A DNA stretch of 64,000 nt, taken from Anabaena lutea FACHB-196 (GTDB taxonomy: Bacteria; Cyanobacteriota; Cyanobacteriia; Cyanobacteriales; Nostocaceae). The notes under the pieces were generated by a model. The model made no database searches and had not been told where the DNA came from. It saw only the letters and a list, made by a program, of their open reading frames with translations. A program made the translations under genes and the position numbers. Positions 8,357 to 18,342 of this stretch are shown here, one piece after another (position 1 is the first letter of the stretch; every line of letters begins with the position of its first letter). The stretch lies in assembly GCF_014698305.1 (NCBI RefSeq), contig NZ_JACJST010000007.1, positions 1-64,000 of the forward strand. Direction: 5' to 3'.

Positions 8357-8431
8357 GAGTCATTAGTCATTGGTCATTGGTCACTGGTCATTGGGATTAC
8401 CAATCACCAATCACCAATTACCAATTACCGA
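8357..8431. repeat. STRR heptamer repeats between gamma and alpha genes
   Basis: Repeats of TCATTGG/TCATTAG units followed by the complementary-type CCAATCA/CCAATTA units fill the spacer between atpA and the gamma gene. The two halves can pair as a hairpin in the polycistronic mRNA. Confidence 0.7.
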
Positions 8432-9952
8432 TTATGCTGCTGCTTGGAAGGTCTTCTTGAACTCGGTTAATGCTGCTTTCAAGGCTGCTTCTTCTGCGTC
8501 ACCGAGGACTTTGCTGCCCTGTACTCCTTGGAAGTATGCAGTATTAACGGTCTTCAAATAATCACGTAGACCTTTAGCGAATACGGTGACTTTATTAGCT
8601 GGGATATCATCTAAATAACCGTTGATACCAGCGTAAAGAATCGCTACTTGTTCAGCTACTGACAGTGGGTCGTTTTGGGGCTGCTTGAGGAGTTCCCGTA
8701 AGCGGACACCACGTGCCAATTGGTCTTGGGTGGCTTTATCTAAGTCAGAAGCAAATTGCGCGAAAGCTTGCAAGTCGTCAAACTGTGCCAATTCCAGTTT
8801 AATTTTCCCGGCAACTTTTTTCATTGCCTTGGTTTGTGCGGCAGAACCTACGCGGGATACAGAGATACCGGGGTTTACAGCGGGACGGATACCAGAGTTG
8901 AACAAGTCAGAAGACAAGAAAATCTGACCGTCGGTGATGGAAATTACGTTTGTAGGAATGTAGGCGGATACGTCACCGGCTTGGGTTTCGATAATTGGTA
9001 GGGCGGTCATGCTGCCTTTACCCAGTTCATCGCTCAATTTAGCGGCACGTTCCAATAAGCGGGAGTGGATGTAGAATACGTCTCCGGGGTATGCTTCCCG
9101 TCCGGGTGGACGACGTAGTAGCAAGGACATTTGGCGATAAGCCTGAGCTTGCTTAGAAAGGTCATCATAAATTACTAAGGTCGCTTTGCCTTTGTACATG
9201 AAGTACTCAGCAATGGTTGCGCCTGTGTAGGGAGCTAAGTATTGTAAGGTGGCTGGGTCACTGGCGTTAGCGGCTACAACTACTGTGTAGTCCATCGCGC
9301 CTTTTTCTTGTAAGGTTTGAACTACGTTAGCAACGGTGGAAGCCTTTTGACCGATGGCAACGTAAACGCAAACTACATCTTCACCTTTTTGGTTGATGAT
9401 GGTGTCAATTGCGATCGCTGTTTTACCAGTTTGACGGTCACCGATAATCAATTCCCGTTGACCACGACCGACGGGAATCATCGAGTCAATAGCGGTGATC
9501 CCGGTTTGCATTGGTTCGTGTACAGACCGACGAGCAATAATCCCAGGTGCTGGGGATTCAATCAAACGGGTTTCAGTGGTTTTTAAATCACCTTTACCAT
9601 CAATGGGGCGACCCAAAGCATCGACAACGCGACCAACTAAGGCTTCACCTACAGGTACCTGAGCAATTCTACCAGTAGCAGTTACAGAGCTACCTTCTTG
9701 AATTTCCCGGCCTTCACCCATTAATACCGCACCAACGTTATCTTCTTCTAAGTTTTGGGCGATACCTATTGTTCCATCTTCAAATTCTAGGAGTTCCCCA
9801 GCCATAGCCTTTTCCAGGCCATAAATCCGGGCAATACCGTCACCAACTTGTAAGACTGTACCAACGTTAGCAACTTTAACCTCTTGGTCATATTGCTCGA
9901 TTTGTTGTTGGATAATGTTGCTGATTTCGTCTGGTCTGATGGAAATACTCAT
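8432..9952 (-). CDS. atpA: ATP synthase alpha subunit
   Basis: F1 alpha subunit of 506 residues from ATG 9952 ([20 protein letters not shown]). A longer reading from 10003 exists, but it adds 17 unconserved residues and extends past the usual length. The P-loop GDRQTGKTA, the segment [20 protein letters not shown] and [20 protein letters not shown] identify it firmly. Alpha alternates with beta in the catalytic hexamer and carries the non-catalytic nucleotide sites. It sits downstream of the delta gene with a 99-bp spacer and upstream of the gamma gene. Confidence 0.98.
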   Translation of the reverse strand: MSISIRPDEISNIIQQQIEQYDQEVKVANVGTVLQVGDGIARIYGLEKAMAGELLEFEDGTIGIAQNLEEDNVGAVLMGEGREIQEGSSVTATGRIAQVPVGEALVGRVVDALGRPIDGKGDLKTTETRLIESPAPGIIARRSVHEPMQTGITAIDSMIPVGRGQRELIIGDRQTGKTAIAIDTIINQKGEDVVCVYVAIGQKASTVANVVQTLQEKGAMDYTVVVAANASDPATLQYLAPYTGATIAEYFMYKGKATLVIYDDLSKQAQAYRQMSLLLRRPPGREAYPGDVFYIHSRLLERAAKLSDELGKGSMTALPIIETQAGDVSAYIPTNVISITDGQIFLSSDLFNSGIRPAVNPGISVSRVGSAAQTKAMKKVAGKIKLELAQFDDLQAFAQFASDLDKATQDQLARGVRLRELLKQPQNDPLSVAEQVAILYAGINGYLDDIPANKVTVFAKGLRDYLKTVNTAYFQGVQGSKVLGDAEEAALKAALTEFKKTFQAAA

Positions 9953-10051
9953 TTGTCTGTGCTTTAGTTTTCTTTCGAGACGGAAGAAGTCAATACAATT
10001 CAAAATTAAAAATTAGAAAAAACTATTTTTAATTTTGAATTATTAATTATT

Positions 10052-10606
10052 TCAGCTACTGCTTAAGCGCAAGGAAAGACGACGTAGTTGACCGCGCAAA
10101 CTAGCATCAATTACTTGTGAGCCGACTTTGATAATCACACCGCCAATCAACTCGCTATCTATCTTGGTTTGTATTTCTACCTGGCGAGCCTTGGTGATGG
10201 CAATTACTTTTTCTGTAATTGCTTGCTGTTGAGCTTCTGTCAAAGCAACGGCAGAAGTAACTTCGGCTAATACGGTTTGATTTAGCTGCCGCAACAGTAC
10301 TAAATACTGCTCTAAAATCGGTTCCAAGAAAGAAATGCGTCGTCTGTCAACTAGCAGCAGCAAAAAGTTACGCAGGTAGGGACTAACGCCTTCCCCAAGT
10401 ACTTGTTTGAGCAGACTCTTCTTGGTTTCAGCTTGAATAAAGGGGTTGCCCAAATATGTCTCAAGCTCTTTGTTGGCTGTAAAGAAGCCTAGGAAAGTAC
10501 GTGCATCTGTGCCGAAATCTTCTGTTAAGTTTTTCGATTGCGCCAGAGACAACAGCGCCTGTGCATAAGGCTGGGCTATTTCGGCTGCTGCTGCATTACT
10601 TTTCAT
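10052..10606 (-). CDS. atpH: ATP synthase delta subunit
   Basis: A 184-residue F1 delta subunit (OSCP equivalent; atpD in some cyanobacterial papers). It links the peripheral stalk b/b' to the top of F1. Recognisable elements are [17 protein letters not shown] near the N terminus and the C-terminal [20 protein letters not shown], with GQLRRL after it, the family signature. Its ATG overlaps the stop of the b gene by 4 bp (ATGA type), implying translational coupling. Confidence 0.96.
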   Translation of the reverse strand: MKSNAAAAEIAQPYAQALLSLAQSKNLTEDFGTDARTFLGFFTANKELETYLGNPFIQAETKKSLLKQVLGEGVSPYLRNFLLLLVDRRRISFLEPILEQYLVLLRQLNQTVLAEVTSAVALTEAQQQAITEKVIAITKARQVEIQTKIDSELIGGVIIKVGSQVIDASLRGQLRRLSLRLSSS

Positions 10607-11154
10607 ACTTTCCCTCCCAATTGTGAGATGCTGCGTTCAATTAAAACTTGTTGAGCATCGTCAGCAATTCCGCTCTTGAGTTGCGCCTCAACTTTTTGCA
10701 GTGCCTGAGCAACTACTTTTTGACGTAATTGAGCGATCGCTTTATCTAGTTCTGCACTCAAGTCGGCTGCCCCTGCTTCCTGCAAGCGCTCAATATCTAC
10801 AGCAGCTTGTGCCAAGATAGCTTCTTTCGCAGCTTGGGCATTGTCTTGGGCTGCTTTTTTAATTCTTTCAGCTTCCGCAGTAGCTCGATCTAGGTTTTGT
10901 TGCGCCTCTTTGAGCTTTTCGGCTGCATCTTTAGCTCTTTGCTCTGCACTCTTAATTGCTGTTTCAATATTTTCTCGACGAGTTTTTAGGGTGTTACCCA
11001 CAACTTTCCGTCCGAAGACAAACAGCACAGTAATAATAATGGCCAGGTTAATCAGGTTAGTGTCTAAAATATTTGTGTTTAGACTAAACCCTCCTTCTGC
11101 CAATTCACCTCCGACGGCGCTAGCTTCGGCCATCAACAGTAAAAAAGTCCCCAT
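10603..11154 (-). CDS. atpF: ATP synthase subunit b
   Basis: A 183-residue peripheral stalk subunit. One N-terminal membrane span ([17 protein letters not shown], about residues 35-51) is followed by a long charged, Ala-rich coiled coil. The long N-terminal extension before the span ([15 protein letters not shown]) is usual in cyanobacteria. It pairs with the b' subunit encoded upstream to form the heterodimeric stalk of photosynthetic ATP synthases. It overlaps the delta gene by 4 bp. Confidence 0.95.
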   Translation of the reverse strand: MGTFLLLMAEASAVGGELAEGGFSLNTNILDTNLINLAIIITVLFVFGRKVVGNTLKTRRENIETAIKSAEQRAKDAAEKLKEAQQNLDRATAEAERIKKAAQDNAQAAKEAILAQAAVDIERLQEAGAADLSAELDKAIAQLRQKVVAQALQKVEAQLKSGIADDAQQVLIERSISQLGGKV

Positions 11155-11189
11155 GATTTTTCATCCACAACTGCGCTGCCAAAACTTTT

Positions 11190-11268
11190 TTGTCAGTTGT
11201 CAGTTGTCAGTTGTCTTACTTAATGACTAATGACCAATGACTAATGACTAATTACCAATGACTATTTT
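11190..11268. repeat. STRR repeats between b' and b genes
   Basis: GTCAGTTGTCAGTTGTCAGTTGTC tandem units of seven bases, followed by ATGACTAATGACCAATGACT-type units, occupy the b'-b spacer. No coding sequence. Confidence 0.7.
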
Positions 11269-11273
11269 TTGAG

Positions 11274-11765
11274 TTAGCGCTGGTTAACTAAATCGGCTCC
11301 TAAAAGCTTTTCTAGCATTTGCCGACTGAGAGCATCAACTTGTGCTTCCAAGGAACCTAAAGCTTGTTGTTTTTGCTGCTCAATTTCACCAGCGGCTTTT
11401 TCTCTCTGTGCCTGGGCTTCCTGTTGCGCTGCGGCAATTTTTTGGGCAGCTATTTTTTGAGCTTCGGCTTGAGCTTCAGCAACAATTGTTTGTGCTTGCC
11501 GTCTAGCTCCTGCTAGATCCTGCTCATATTGCTGTGCTAAGTTTTCTGTTTTTGACAAGCGTTCTTGAGCTTCTAATTGATTACTACGGATGTATTCATT
11601 CCGTCCATCAATCGCATTGCCCAGGGGCTTGTAAAGAGTTGCGTTCAATATTAGGGCTAAGATTAGAAACTGGATTGCCATCAAAGGCAGGGTAGCATCT
11701 AGATCAAACAAACCCCCTTCTTTGGCAACTTCTTCTACAGCCAATAAGGTGATCCAGTGTGTCAT
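11274..11765 (-). CDS. atpF2: ATP synthase subunit b'
   Basis: A 163-residue second b-type stalk subunit (b', also named atpG in cyanobacteria). A membrane span near the N terminus ([20 protein letters not shown]) is followed by a Gln/Ala/Glu-rich coiled coil rich in [20 protein letters not shown] heptads. It lacks the long N-terminal extension of b. The tandem b'-b arrangement is characteristic of cyanobacteria and other phototrophs. Confidence 0.95.
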   Translation of the reverse strand: MTHWITLLAVEEVAKEGGLFDLDATLPLMAIQFLILALILNATLYKPLGNAIDGRNEYIRSNQLEAQERLSKTENLAQQYEQDLAGARRQAQTIVAEAQAEAQKIAAQKIAAAQQEAQAQREKAAGEIEQQKQQALGSLEAQVDALSRQMLEKLLGADLVNQR

Positions 11766-11789
11766 GTTTGCTTATTCCTATCTACTATT

Positions 11790-11904
11790 TTAGTGCTGAG
11801 TGCTGAGTACTGAGTCCTGAGTTACTAGTTTTGAGTTATTTTTGTTAAACTCCCAACTCTTAACTTGTTTTTACTCAGCACTTATTACTCAGCACTCATT
11901 ACTG
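11790..11904. repeat. STRR repeats between c and b' genes
   Basis: GTGCTGAGTGCTGAGTACTGAGT units face TTACTCAGCACTTATTACTCAGCACTC units about 70 bases away. The arms are complementary, so the c-b' spacer can fold as a long hairpin. Repeated seven-base phasing marks it as STRR type. A hairpin here could help make the c message more abundant than its neighbours, as the c ring needs many copies; that is inference. Confidence 0.7.
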
Positions 11905-11905
11905 A

Positions 11906-12163
<258 letters not shown>

Positions 12164-12255
12164 TTACTTTACTGAGTTGAACGGGTTTTGTAGTTGGTCA
12201 GTTGTTAGTTGCTCATAAGCCATGACCAATGACTCATGACTATTTTCTGAGAGAT

Positions 12256-13014
12256 TTAATGATGTCCCTCATGCTCTTCACCACCATGATGATCTTCCAT
12301 CGCTTCACCGATGTAAGCAGCAGCTAAAGTGGCAAAAATTAGTGCTTGAATGGCGCTGGTAAATAATCCCAAGGCCATTACTGGTAAGGGGACGAACAAG
12401 GGAACTAGCAAAACTAGTACTCCTACCACCAGTTCATCAGCTAAAATGTTACCGAATAACCGGAAGCTTAGGGAAAGGGGTTTGGTGAAATCTTCAATAA
12501 TCTTGAACGGCAACATAAACGAAACTGGTTGCACGTAGTTGCCAAAATACCCTAAACCCTTTTTGCTGAACCCAGCATAAAAATACGCTAAGGATGTCAA
12601 CAAAGCTAAGGCAACAGTTGTGTTGATGTCGCTTGTGGGTGCTGTCAGTTCACCTTCTGGCAGATGAATTAGCTTGAAAGGAACTAGCGCCCCTGACCAA
12701 TTTGACACAAAAATGAACAAAAACAAAGTGCCGACAAATGGCACCCAAGGGCGATATTCTTTTTCGCCAATCTGGTTTTTAGCCAAATCTCGAATGAATT
12801 CCAGGGCATACTCCATCAGGTTCTGTAGCCCACTGGGAATTCTTTTGATGTTACTGCTTGCCAAGACGGAAGCTAGTACTAGCACACCAATAACAAACCA
12901 TGAGGTGAGAAACACCTGGCCATGTAGCTTCAAGTTACCTATTTGCCAGTACAGATGTTTACCCACTTCCAATTCGGCAAGTGGAACAGAGTAGAAGTTC
13001 AGAAAATTCAGCAT
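12256..13014 (-). CDS. atpB: ATP synthase subunit a
   Basis: A 252-residue multi-span stator subunit that forms the proton half-channels against the c ring. The essential arginine lies in [16 protein letters not shown], and [20 protein letters not shown] forms the last span and a His/Glu-rich tail. It is also called atpI in cyanobacteria. It is separated from the c gene by a spacer that again contains short repeats (about 12195-12245). Confidence 0.97.
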   Translation of the reverse strand: MLNFLNFYSVPLAELEVGKHLYWQIGNLKLHGQVFLTSWFVIGVLVLASVLASSNIKRIPSGLQNLMEYALEFIRDLAKNQIGEKEYRPWVPFVGTLFLFIFVSNWSGALVPFKLIHLPEGELTAPTSDINTTVALALLTSLAYFYAGFSKKGLGYFGNYVQPVSFMLPFKIIEDFTKPLSLSFRLFGNILADELVVGVLVLLVPLFVPLPVMALGLFTSAIQALIFATLAAAYIGEAMEDHHGGEEHEGHH

Positions 13015-13067
13015 TTTCTTTCCAATTCAATCGTTTCTCCAATATTACCTGGAGAGGAGGAGCCTTT

Positions 13068-13571
13068 TTAAGGTTGCCGGAGCTTTGTGGAGTCAGAGAT
13101 AAACGCCACTCTAACTACGTAGATGATGAGCGTAGCTTTATAGGTGAGAAATCCCAAAAATATGGGCATTATTTGTAGCTGATTTAAGCGCGATGCTAAT
13201 AAAATCAGTCCTACTAATAAGGCTAACCGAGTTTGGCTCAGTGATTGTTTCTCTCTGCCCAAACGCTCAACATCTTTTGCCAACATCCTCAAGTAAAGCA
13301 CACCTGCACACGCCCCTAACAAATAATTCAGGGCAATGTTTAGGGAGTAGGCAATCCACACAGAGATAAAAATAACCCCTGTCAGGACAAGTGTGATTAC
13401 TAACAACTCCTGATAGAGTTGATAGAAGTCTTGCATGGAAGAGTCTACTGGTTCTGTGTCTTCAAAACCAAGTTGAGCATCTTGTTGTGTTGTCGGAGTC
13501 GGTGCAATTGATTCTTCTGACAAGCTCACAGGACTTGAAACCAGTACAGCTAAATTATGATGACTGCACAT
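13068..13571 (-). CDS. atp1: ATP synthase-associated Atp1 protein
   Basis: A 167-residue membrane protein at the head of the operon, the usual place of atp1/AtpI. The N-terminal third is hydrophilic (ending about VDSSMQDF). Four hydrophobic segments follow ([68 protein letters not shown]). The family is thought to assist c-ring assembly or stability and is less conserved than the core subunits. The ATG at 13571 was kept; a start at the internal Met around residue 46 would give a shorter protein nearer the usual size. Confidence 0.85.
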   Translation of the reverse strand: MCSHHNLAVLVSSPVSLSEESIAPTPTTQQDAQLGFEDTEPVDSSMQDFYQLYQELLVITLVLTGVIFISVWIAYSLNIALNYLLGACAGVLYLRMLAKDVERLGREKQSLSQTRLALLVGLILLASRLNQLQIMPIFLGFLTYKATLIIYVVRVAFISDSTKLRQP

Positions 13572-13635
13572 TCAGTCAGCTGAATCATATCACGATCCGG
13601 TAACAATACTTTAGGAAAAAACAATTAACTTCTTG

Positions 13636-13669
13636 AGATTGGTCATTGGTCATTGGTCATTGGTCATTG
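13636..13669. repeat. TTGGTCA tandem repeat upstream of the atp operon
   Basis: Four to five copies of the heptamer GGTCATT lie about 65-100 bp upstream of atp1, between it and the methyltransferase ghost. It is the same unit that fills the gamma-alpha spacer. Confidence 0.7.
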
Positions 13670-13698
13670 GCGACAGAATTACTTATTACTGATTTCTT

Positions 13699-13851
13699 TC
13701 ATGAAGCGGGGGTTAGTAAGAGCAGTTGTTGTTTGAGGAGGTGTCTTACTCCGTTTAAGTCTAGCTTGACTTGGGCTAAAATCTCAGCCACTGTGGCATT
13801 ACTATCACATTTTTTCAGAAACCCAAATTCGGCTGATGATCGGTTAACTCG
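13699..13851 (-). pseudogene. C-terminal ghost of the downstream-type methyltransferase
   Basis: On the minus strand about 50 codons read RVNRSSAEFGFLKKCDSNAT, then VAEILAQVKLDLNGVRHLL and QLLLLTPAS before a stop. This matches the end of the methyltransferase at 14711-15892 (VNLSTAEFEFMQNCDGKSTV and onward to LQMILLTPA) residue by residue. Stops close the frame immediately upstream (TAATAA at 13852-13857) and no start is present. It is the surviving 3' end of a second copy, with the CTERM-type gene now between the two. Confidence 0.8.
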
Positions 13852-13960
13852 TTATTAATAGTAATTAAATATACATTGAATATTCACGGAATTGAAATAT
13901 GTGTTATTCGTAACGCTTAAAGAGACGCTGTTTGTAACGTCTCTATATTCTTTTTCGCTT

Positions 13961-14551
13961 CTATACTTTTGCTGCTTTTCTAGCAGCTTTAGCTTTTCTC
14001 AGCGCCAGATTTCCCAAGGTGTAAGCCGCAAATATTCCTAAGCCTAAATTGGTAGAAAAGTCGAAGGGTACGGGAGTTGCACCAATGGGAGTTAAGGTTC
14101 CATTGGAGAAATTAAAGTTTGGGTTAAATGTACTGGGGTTGTATATTCTTCCATTAAATGAAGAACTTGAGACAGTAAATGCCAACAACAATGAACTAGG
14201 ATTGTAGGAAAATCTGCTACCATTTGTTAATGCACCATTGTTTCTATAAAACTGAGTTGGAGCAGTGCCATTCCACAAAAAGCCCTGTGTCGGTTGAGTT
14301 TCGGTAAAAGTTTTCCCTACCAGTGATGGAGCCACAGTAGAACTTGTGATAGCAACTGTACTGGCGTTAATGGTAAAGTTAAAAGAGCCTGAAGTATTGG
14401 CAAAAGTACCATTTGTGTCAAAAGTACCAGCTTCAGCACCGCCATTAAAAGACCAGTTCCATGTTAGTGCCTGTGCTGGTTTGGTTTCGGTTAAAGCCAT
14501 AGTCAAGGCTACACCAGCAGTTGCTATTCCTAGTTTTGTAACTAATTTCAC
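13961..14551 (-). CDS. Exported protein with PFE/PEP-CTERM-like sorting tail
   Basis: A 196-residue protein with a Sec signal peptide (MKLVTKLGIATAGVALTMAL, cleavage near AQA at about residue 28). The mature region is rich in Asn, Ser, Thr and Phe (SFNGGAEAGTFDTNGTFANT). The C terminus has the tripartite layout of an exosortase-type signal: a short motif VPFDFST, a hydrophobic helix (NLGLGIFAAYTLGNLAL) and a basic tail (RKAKAARKAAKV). This is the VPFxFSxxLGLG pattern of cyanobacterial CTERM proteins rather than the canonical VPEP. It is probably anchored or released at the cell surface. Function unknown. Confidence 0.7.
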   Translation of the reverse strand: MKLVTKLGIATAGVALTMALTETKPAQALTWNWSFNGGAEAGTFDTNGTFANTSGSFNFTINASTVAITSSTVAPSLVGKTFTETQPTQGFLWNGTAPTQFYRNNGALTNGSRFSYNPSSLLLAFTVSSSSFNGRIYNPSTFNPNFNFSNGTLTPIGATPVPFDFSTNLGLGIFAAYTLGNLALRKAKAARKAAKV

Positions 14552-14710
14552 GAGGATTATCTGTAAAAAAACTACACGTATATGATAAACTGAAACTAGC
14601 TTATATAGAAAGTAAGAAAGTATTTTTTACAGGAATCTTCATCTAATTGTGGATTCTAGGTGAAAAATTAGGGTTTTGCGGTTATGCCTCTATAAATGAG
14701 GCTATTCCAC

Positions 14711-15892
14711 TTAAGCTGGTGTCAGTAAAATCATTTGTAGTTTCATCAGATTTCTGACTTCATCTAACCCAAACTGCACTTTGGTTAAAATGTCTGCTAC
14801 GGTAGATTTACCATCACAGTTTTGCATAAATTCAAACTCTGCTGTTGATAAGTTAACTATTTGGTAATCGTAGTTAAATAAGCATTGACTGGGAAACCCA
14901 TCTATGCAAGGGTTGAGTTCGGGAATTGCAGCTAATAAAGTATTATCTGCTGACCAGTCGCTTTTGGTGAGGGGGGGACGACTGAGAAAAAATTCGTAAT
15001 GGGTTACTTCTGGGTCTAGTAATTCTATCAAGCGGTAACGTTGGCGTTCTGTTAATTCTCCGGCTCGTTCAATTAACTCTGGTGCTTTAGCCAAGAGTCT
15101 GTCTAATTGCCAAAATCCGGGATTTGAGAAACCAACAAAGTCTAAACCGGAAGCGTCTATTAATTCAAATAGTGTATCAATGTTGTAATCAGTTTCCTGG
15201 GGATGAACGTACATATCAGCAAAACATTCATCTCGCTGATTTTCCATTGCCCAACGTTCTTTTTCTCTCTTGACAAGTCGGTTAGTTTCTGGTAATGAGG
15301 CAAATATTTGTCTTCCGACTTGGACACCATCGCGGTAGTCACCTTTTTTGTTACCTTGGAGGAGTGCGATCGCTTTTTGCATGAGTTGAACTTCCCAGCG
15401 TCCCAATTCCCCATAGACAAAAATATGCATTAAGCCACCGGGGGCTAATTTTTTCGCTAATGCTTGGATACCACGAATGGGATCTGGGAGATGATGAAGA
15501 ACACCGACGCAGTTAATTAAGTCAAATTCTCCTGGTATCTGTTCAACATCATATATACTGAGATGATGAAATTCTACACGGTCAGCACCAGAACTCTGAC
15601 AGCGTTTTTTTGCTACTTCTAGAGTTCCTGCGCTTAAATCAATTCCGACTACCTGCGCTTGGGGGTTAAGATGTACCAAATATTCCGTTCCGACACCAGA
15701 ACCACAACCAGCATCTAAAATGCGGATATCTTGCTGAGGTGGTTTTCTTCCCGTGCAGAAGTTGTAAGCAGCTAACCAATTCCAACGCCAATTATAACCG
15801 GGTGGTGGTTCGTCGAGGATTGGTTCTGGGGGGAATGGGTAGGTATCGTAGAGTTTGGCTACAGCAGCACTGACGGTTTGGGAGTCGGACAT
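14711..15892 (-). CDS. SAM-dependent methyltransferase, class I
   Basis: A 393-residue protein. A Rossmann methyltransferase core occupies about residues 50-180: motif I ILDAGCGSGVGTEYL, the acidic post-I residue in QVVGIDLSAGTLEVA, and motif IV-like FDLINCVGVLHHLPDP. The N terminus (KLYDTYPFPPEPILDEPPPG) and the C-terminal 200 residues belong to a cyanobacterial/bacterial family of unknown substrate. The last 50 residues (AEFEFMQNCDGKSTVADILT and on) look like a helical PqqD-type or product-binding appendage. A decayed second copy of exactly this tail lies at 13699-13851. Monocistronic on the minus strand. Confidence 0.8.
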   Translation of the reverse strand: MSDSQTVSAAVAKLYDTYPFPPEPILDEPPPGYNWRWNWLAAYNFCTGRKPPQQDIRILDAGCGSGVGTEYLVHLNPQAQVVGIDLSAGTLEVAKKRCQSSGADRVEFHHLSIYDVEQIPGEFDLINCVGVLHHLPDPIRGIQALAKKLAPGGLMHIFVYGELGRWEVQLMQKAIALLQGNKKGDYRDGVQVGRQIFASLPETNRLVKREKERWAMENQRDECFADMYVHPQETDYNIDTLFELIDASGLDFVGFSNPGFWQLDRLLAKAPELIERAGELTERQRYRLIELLDPEVTHYEFFLSRPPLTKSDWSADNTLLAAIPELNPCIDGFPSQCLFNYDYQIVNLSTAEFEFMQNCDGKSTVADILTKVQFGLDEVRNLMKLQMILLTPA

Positions 15893-15951
15893 GATCAGGA
15901 TTAATGCAGTATTTCTGAGTTTAGCCGATGAGGGTAATTAGGGCAAAGGTG

Positions 15952-16077
15952 ATATAGGTATCCGATTTTATTCTTGAATATATCTAAGTATTTGTAGGCA
16001 ATGCCCACCATATCATGTTTTTGGTGGGCATTGCCCACCCTACGTATATTTCAAAAATCAAATAGTAGTCCTATAGT
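15952..16077. repeat. MITE-like element B, copy 1
   Basis: A 126-bp unit beginning ATATAGGTATCCGATTTTAT and ending AATAGTAGTCCTATAG, with TATAGG-type inverted ends. Its centre contains two facing GGTGGGCATTGCCCACC palindromes. A second copy lies at 59140-59254 in the opposite orientation. Confidence 0.75.
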
Positions 16078-16116
16078 AGGGAATTCTTAACTCTTCACAG
16101 GTTTGAAAGTCTATGA

Positions 16117-17658
16117 TTATTCAGAATAATCACCACCAGAACCAAACTTCCATGCATCTACAAGACGATGCCAATAATATTGTTGTTGAATGGGTAGATT
16201 ATTAACTAATGGTTTTAACATGGAATTTATAGAAAACAAGCCACTATAAATACATAAATTAACGTAATGTAACATCCAGTCTAGCAAACTACCTAAACCA
16301 ACTTGGGGAATTATTTTGGCAACTAACAAAGGATGAGATAAACCAGTTTTTAACAATGTTTGTGTTAAAGCTCCAAACTGCACCACATCTTGTAAAAATG
16401 GCTTAAGTACGGGAGTTCCTAATTGTTGCATTTCCTGAAAAACGGCTGAGAGAAGTTGGTTAATTTGATTTGGGTCAATTTTTTGTTCTACACCCACACT
16501 CATTGCCTTTTGAAATAACCAAGTTACACTTAAACTCGGTTGATATGGTTGCAATATTGTCAAGTCTTGAACAGATAATTTATCTATTTGTAATGCTTCT
16601 TCAATTCCCAACGTTAACCTTTGTAAATGACGTACCATAGCCCCAAAACCGCCAAAACTCAAAGGTGATTGATTGCCGCTACTATCACCCACTGGTAAAA
16701 TGCGATTCCAAGGAGTTTTGAGAGGACTTTGACGATAACTGGGAAAAAAACCAAAGAGCGCTCTTTTAAACTTTAGTTGAGTAAGTTCCACGCCCTGATA
16801 TTCTGGTAAAAGACGGAAATATTCTGCAAATAAAGTTTCTAAACTCAAGCGTTGTGGATTTGCATCCATATAGGTAAATAAATAAGTTGTTCTACCATCC
16901 TTTGCAGGGAAAGCTTCCCAAAAGTATTGACATTGATTTTGCAAAGCGGTGAAAGATAACAACAAATCACCAGAGTCATTTTTAGTAAATCCTTCTGCAC
17001 AACTTCCGACAACTAAACAAAGGGCATCTGGTTTTTTACCTTGACGTGCTTGTTGGCTAATGGATGAAAGGTTTCCCATTGCATCAAGCAACAATCTTGC
17101 TGTAAATTGGTTATTTACATTTACACCATTTGGGTGAACCACTACATCGCTAAAAGGTGTATTTTCAAATAACTTTCCCCCAACATTGATAAATCTTGTT
17201 TTTAAGGTTTCAAGTAAATAAATAGGATCTACACCAATGTTGAGGACATCTTCTACCCAAACTTCTGTACCACCTTGAAAGCTGACTCGTGCTGGGTTAT
17301 ATTTTGTGACAATAGTTTTTTCTAATTCTGCTGCTGTTAGCAAGTCCAATTCTCGAAATACTTCCAACTCTTTCCGGGAAATATTCCATTCTTGTTCCCT
17401 TCCTTGCAAAATTCCCCTTTCCAGCAATGCTACCCGCACACCGCGCACAGCTAAAGCGCAACCCATGAGAATTCCTAAAGTTCCACCACAAATAATTACA
17501 TCCCATTCCACAGAGTTTAAAGATTGTGGATTTTCTTTAACTACGTTAGGTATAGGTGTGTTATCTGTTCGCAGGGATGTTAAAATATTATCCGTGCGGC
17601 GTAAACCGCTTAAAACATTTCCTGGTAGTTGAGAAAGAATTTCTTCAGTTAGGGACAT
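16117..17658 (-). CDS. cruP: CruP-like lycopene cyclase paralogue (FAD-dependent)
   Basis: A 513-residue flavoprotein. The dinucleotide-binding motif is EWDVIICGGTLGILMGCALA at about residues 52-71, ending the first strand with ERGILQGREQEWNISRKEL. That, with the segment VWVEDVLNIGVDPIYLLETL, is characteristic of CruA/CruP proteins. A second flavin motif PVGDSSGNQSPLSFGGFGAM occurs at about residue 325. CruP occurs in cyanobacteria and plants. It was described as a cyclase paralogue, but its role is more likely related to limiting carotenoid epoxides or oxidative stress than to bulk lycopene cyclisation. The gene is isolated on the minus strand. Confidence 0.75.
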   Translation of the reverse strand: MSLTEEILSQLPGNVLSGLRRTDNILTSLRTDNTPIPNVVKENPQSLNSVEWDVIICGGTLGILMGCALAVRGVRVALLERGILQGREQEWNISRKELEVFRELDLLTAAELEKTIVTKYNPARVSFQGGTEVWVEDVLNIGVDPIYLLETLKTRFINVGGKLFENTPFSDVVVHPNGVNVNNQFTARLLLDAMGNLSSISQQARQGKKPDALCLVVGSCAEGFTKNDSGDLLLSFTALQNQCQYFWEAFPAKDGRTTYLFTYMDANPQRLSLETLFAEYFRLLPEYQGVELTQLKFKRALFGFFPSYRQSPLKTPWNRILPVGDSSGNQSPLSFGGFGAMVRHLQRLTLGIEEALQIDKLSVQDLTILQPYQPSLSVTWLFQKAMSVGVEQKIDPNQINQLLSAVFQEMQQLGTPVLKPFLQDVVQFGALTQTLLKTGLSHPLLVAKIIPQVGLGSLLDWMLHYVNLCIYSGLFSINSMLKPLVNNLPIQQQYYWHRLVDAWKFGSGGDYSE

Positions 17659-17805
17659 AACAGTTAATTTCAGCAGAGTTCTAATCTTGATATTATCTTT
17701 TCAGACAAAAGTTTGAAAAAGCTGGCTATTAACTGTTATAAGTCTTGAGTTTATGGCAATGTGGAGATAGAAACGAGACAATAACTTAAGTTGTAGGAAA
17801 TATTT

Positions 17806-18042
17806 ATGAATCGCTCAAAAATAGTGGCCGTTATTACAGGTGCGATTTCTATCCTTTTAGCTGTTGCTTACCTGATAGTTGTGCAAATTCTCGACTACCG
17901 AGATATGAAACCTGCCCCCATGAGTCAATTGCACCCACCAGCAGTGATTGCAGAAAGTATAGCAGGTGATAGGAGAGAGGTGACAGGTGATAGTGTGAGA
18001 AGTCGTTTGGGATCTAGATTTTATTATCAATTGGTTTCCTAA
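17806..18042 (+). CDS. Small membrane protein with a repeat-derived tail
   Basis: A 78-residue protein with one membrane helix (VAVITGAISILLAVAYLIVV, residues 8-27) followed by QILDYRDMKPAPMSQLHPP. This first part looks like a conserved short cyanobacterial membrane protein. The remaining residues (AGDRREVTGDSVRSRLGS) are encoded by AGGTGATAGG/AGGTGACAGG units that continue the STRR tract just downstream, so the C terminus has probably been extended by repeat growth. ATG 17806 is preceded by TAGGAAATATTT. Function unknown. Confidence 0.6.
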   Translation: MNRSKIVAVITGAISILLAVAYLIVVQILDYRDMKPAPMSQLHPPAVIAESIAGDRREVTGDSVRSRLGSRFYYQLVS

Positions 18043-18342
18043 TTGCTATATCTCCATGTCACCGTGTCTCCATGTCACCGTGTCACCGTGTCACCGTGTC
18101 TCCGTGTCACCGTGTCTCCGCGTCCCCGTTACGGGGTAAGTAAGTCTGCCTCTACAGACTTTTTAATCCATAGATAAAAGTTAATGGTTATTATTCAATA
18201 ATTAAATCCATAGAACTATAAGAATAAATTACAGAAAATATCGTGGATTTATCTAGGAAAGTAATTCCCATTTGGGACATATAAAGGTAAGCTAAATCTA
18301 ACAATATTAAACAAAGATAAATTTCCATTAGTGGTCGTCACT
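18043..18342. repeat. STRR tract and leader region before ndhF
   Basis: Bases 18050-18130 are tandem seven- to eight-base units of the GTGTCACC / GTGTCTCC kind, about ten in a row. The rest (to 18342) is A+T-rich non-coding DNA that should contain the promoter of the ndhF operon; no clear -35/-10 pair was chosen. Confidence 0.65.

Noticed and set aside
8757-9001. Plus-strand open frames within atpA and other atp genes
   Set aside because: They are antisense shadows of strongly conserved ATP synthase genes with no protein-like sequence.
13646-13858. A 70-residue plus-strand protein
   Set aside because: The minus strand here reads as the C-terminal end of a methyltransferase copy, and the plus-strand frame starts inside TTGGTCA repeats.
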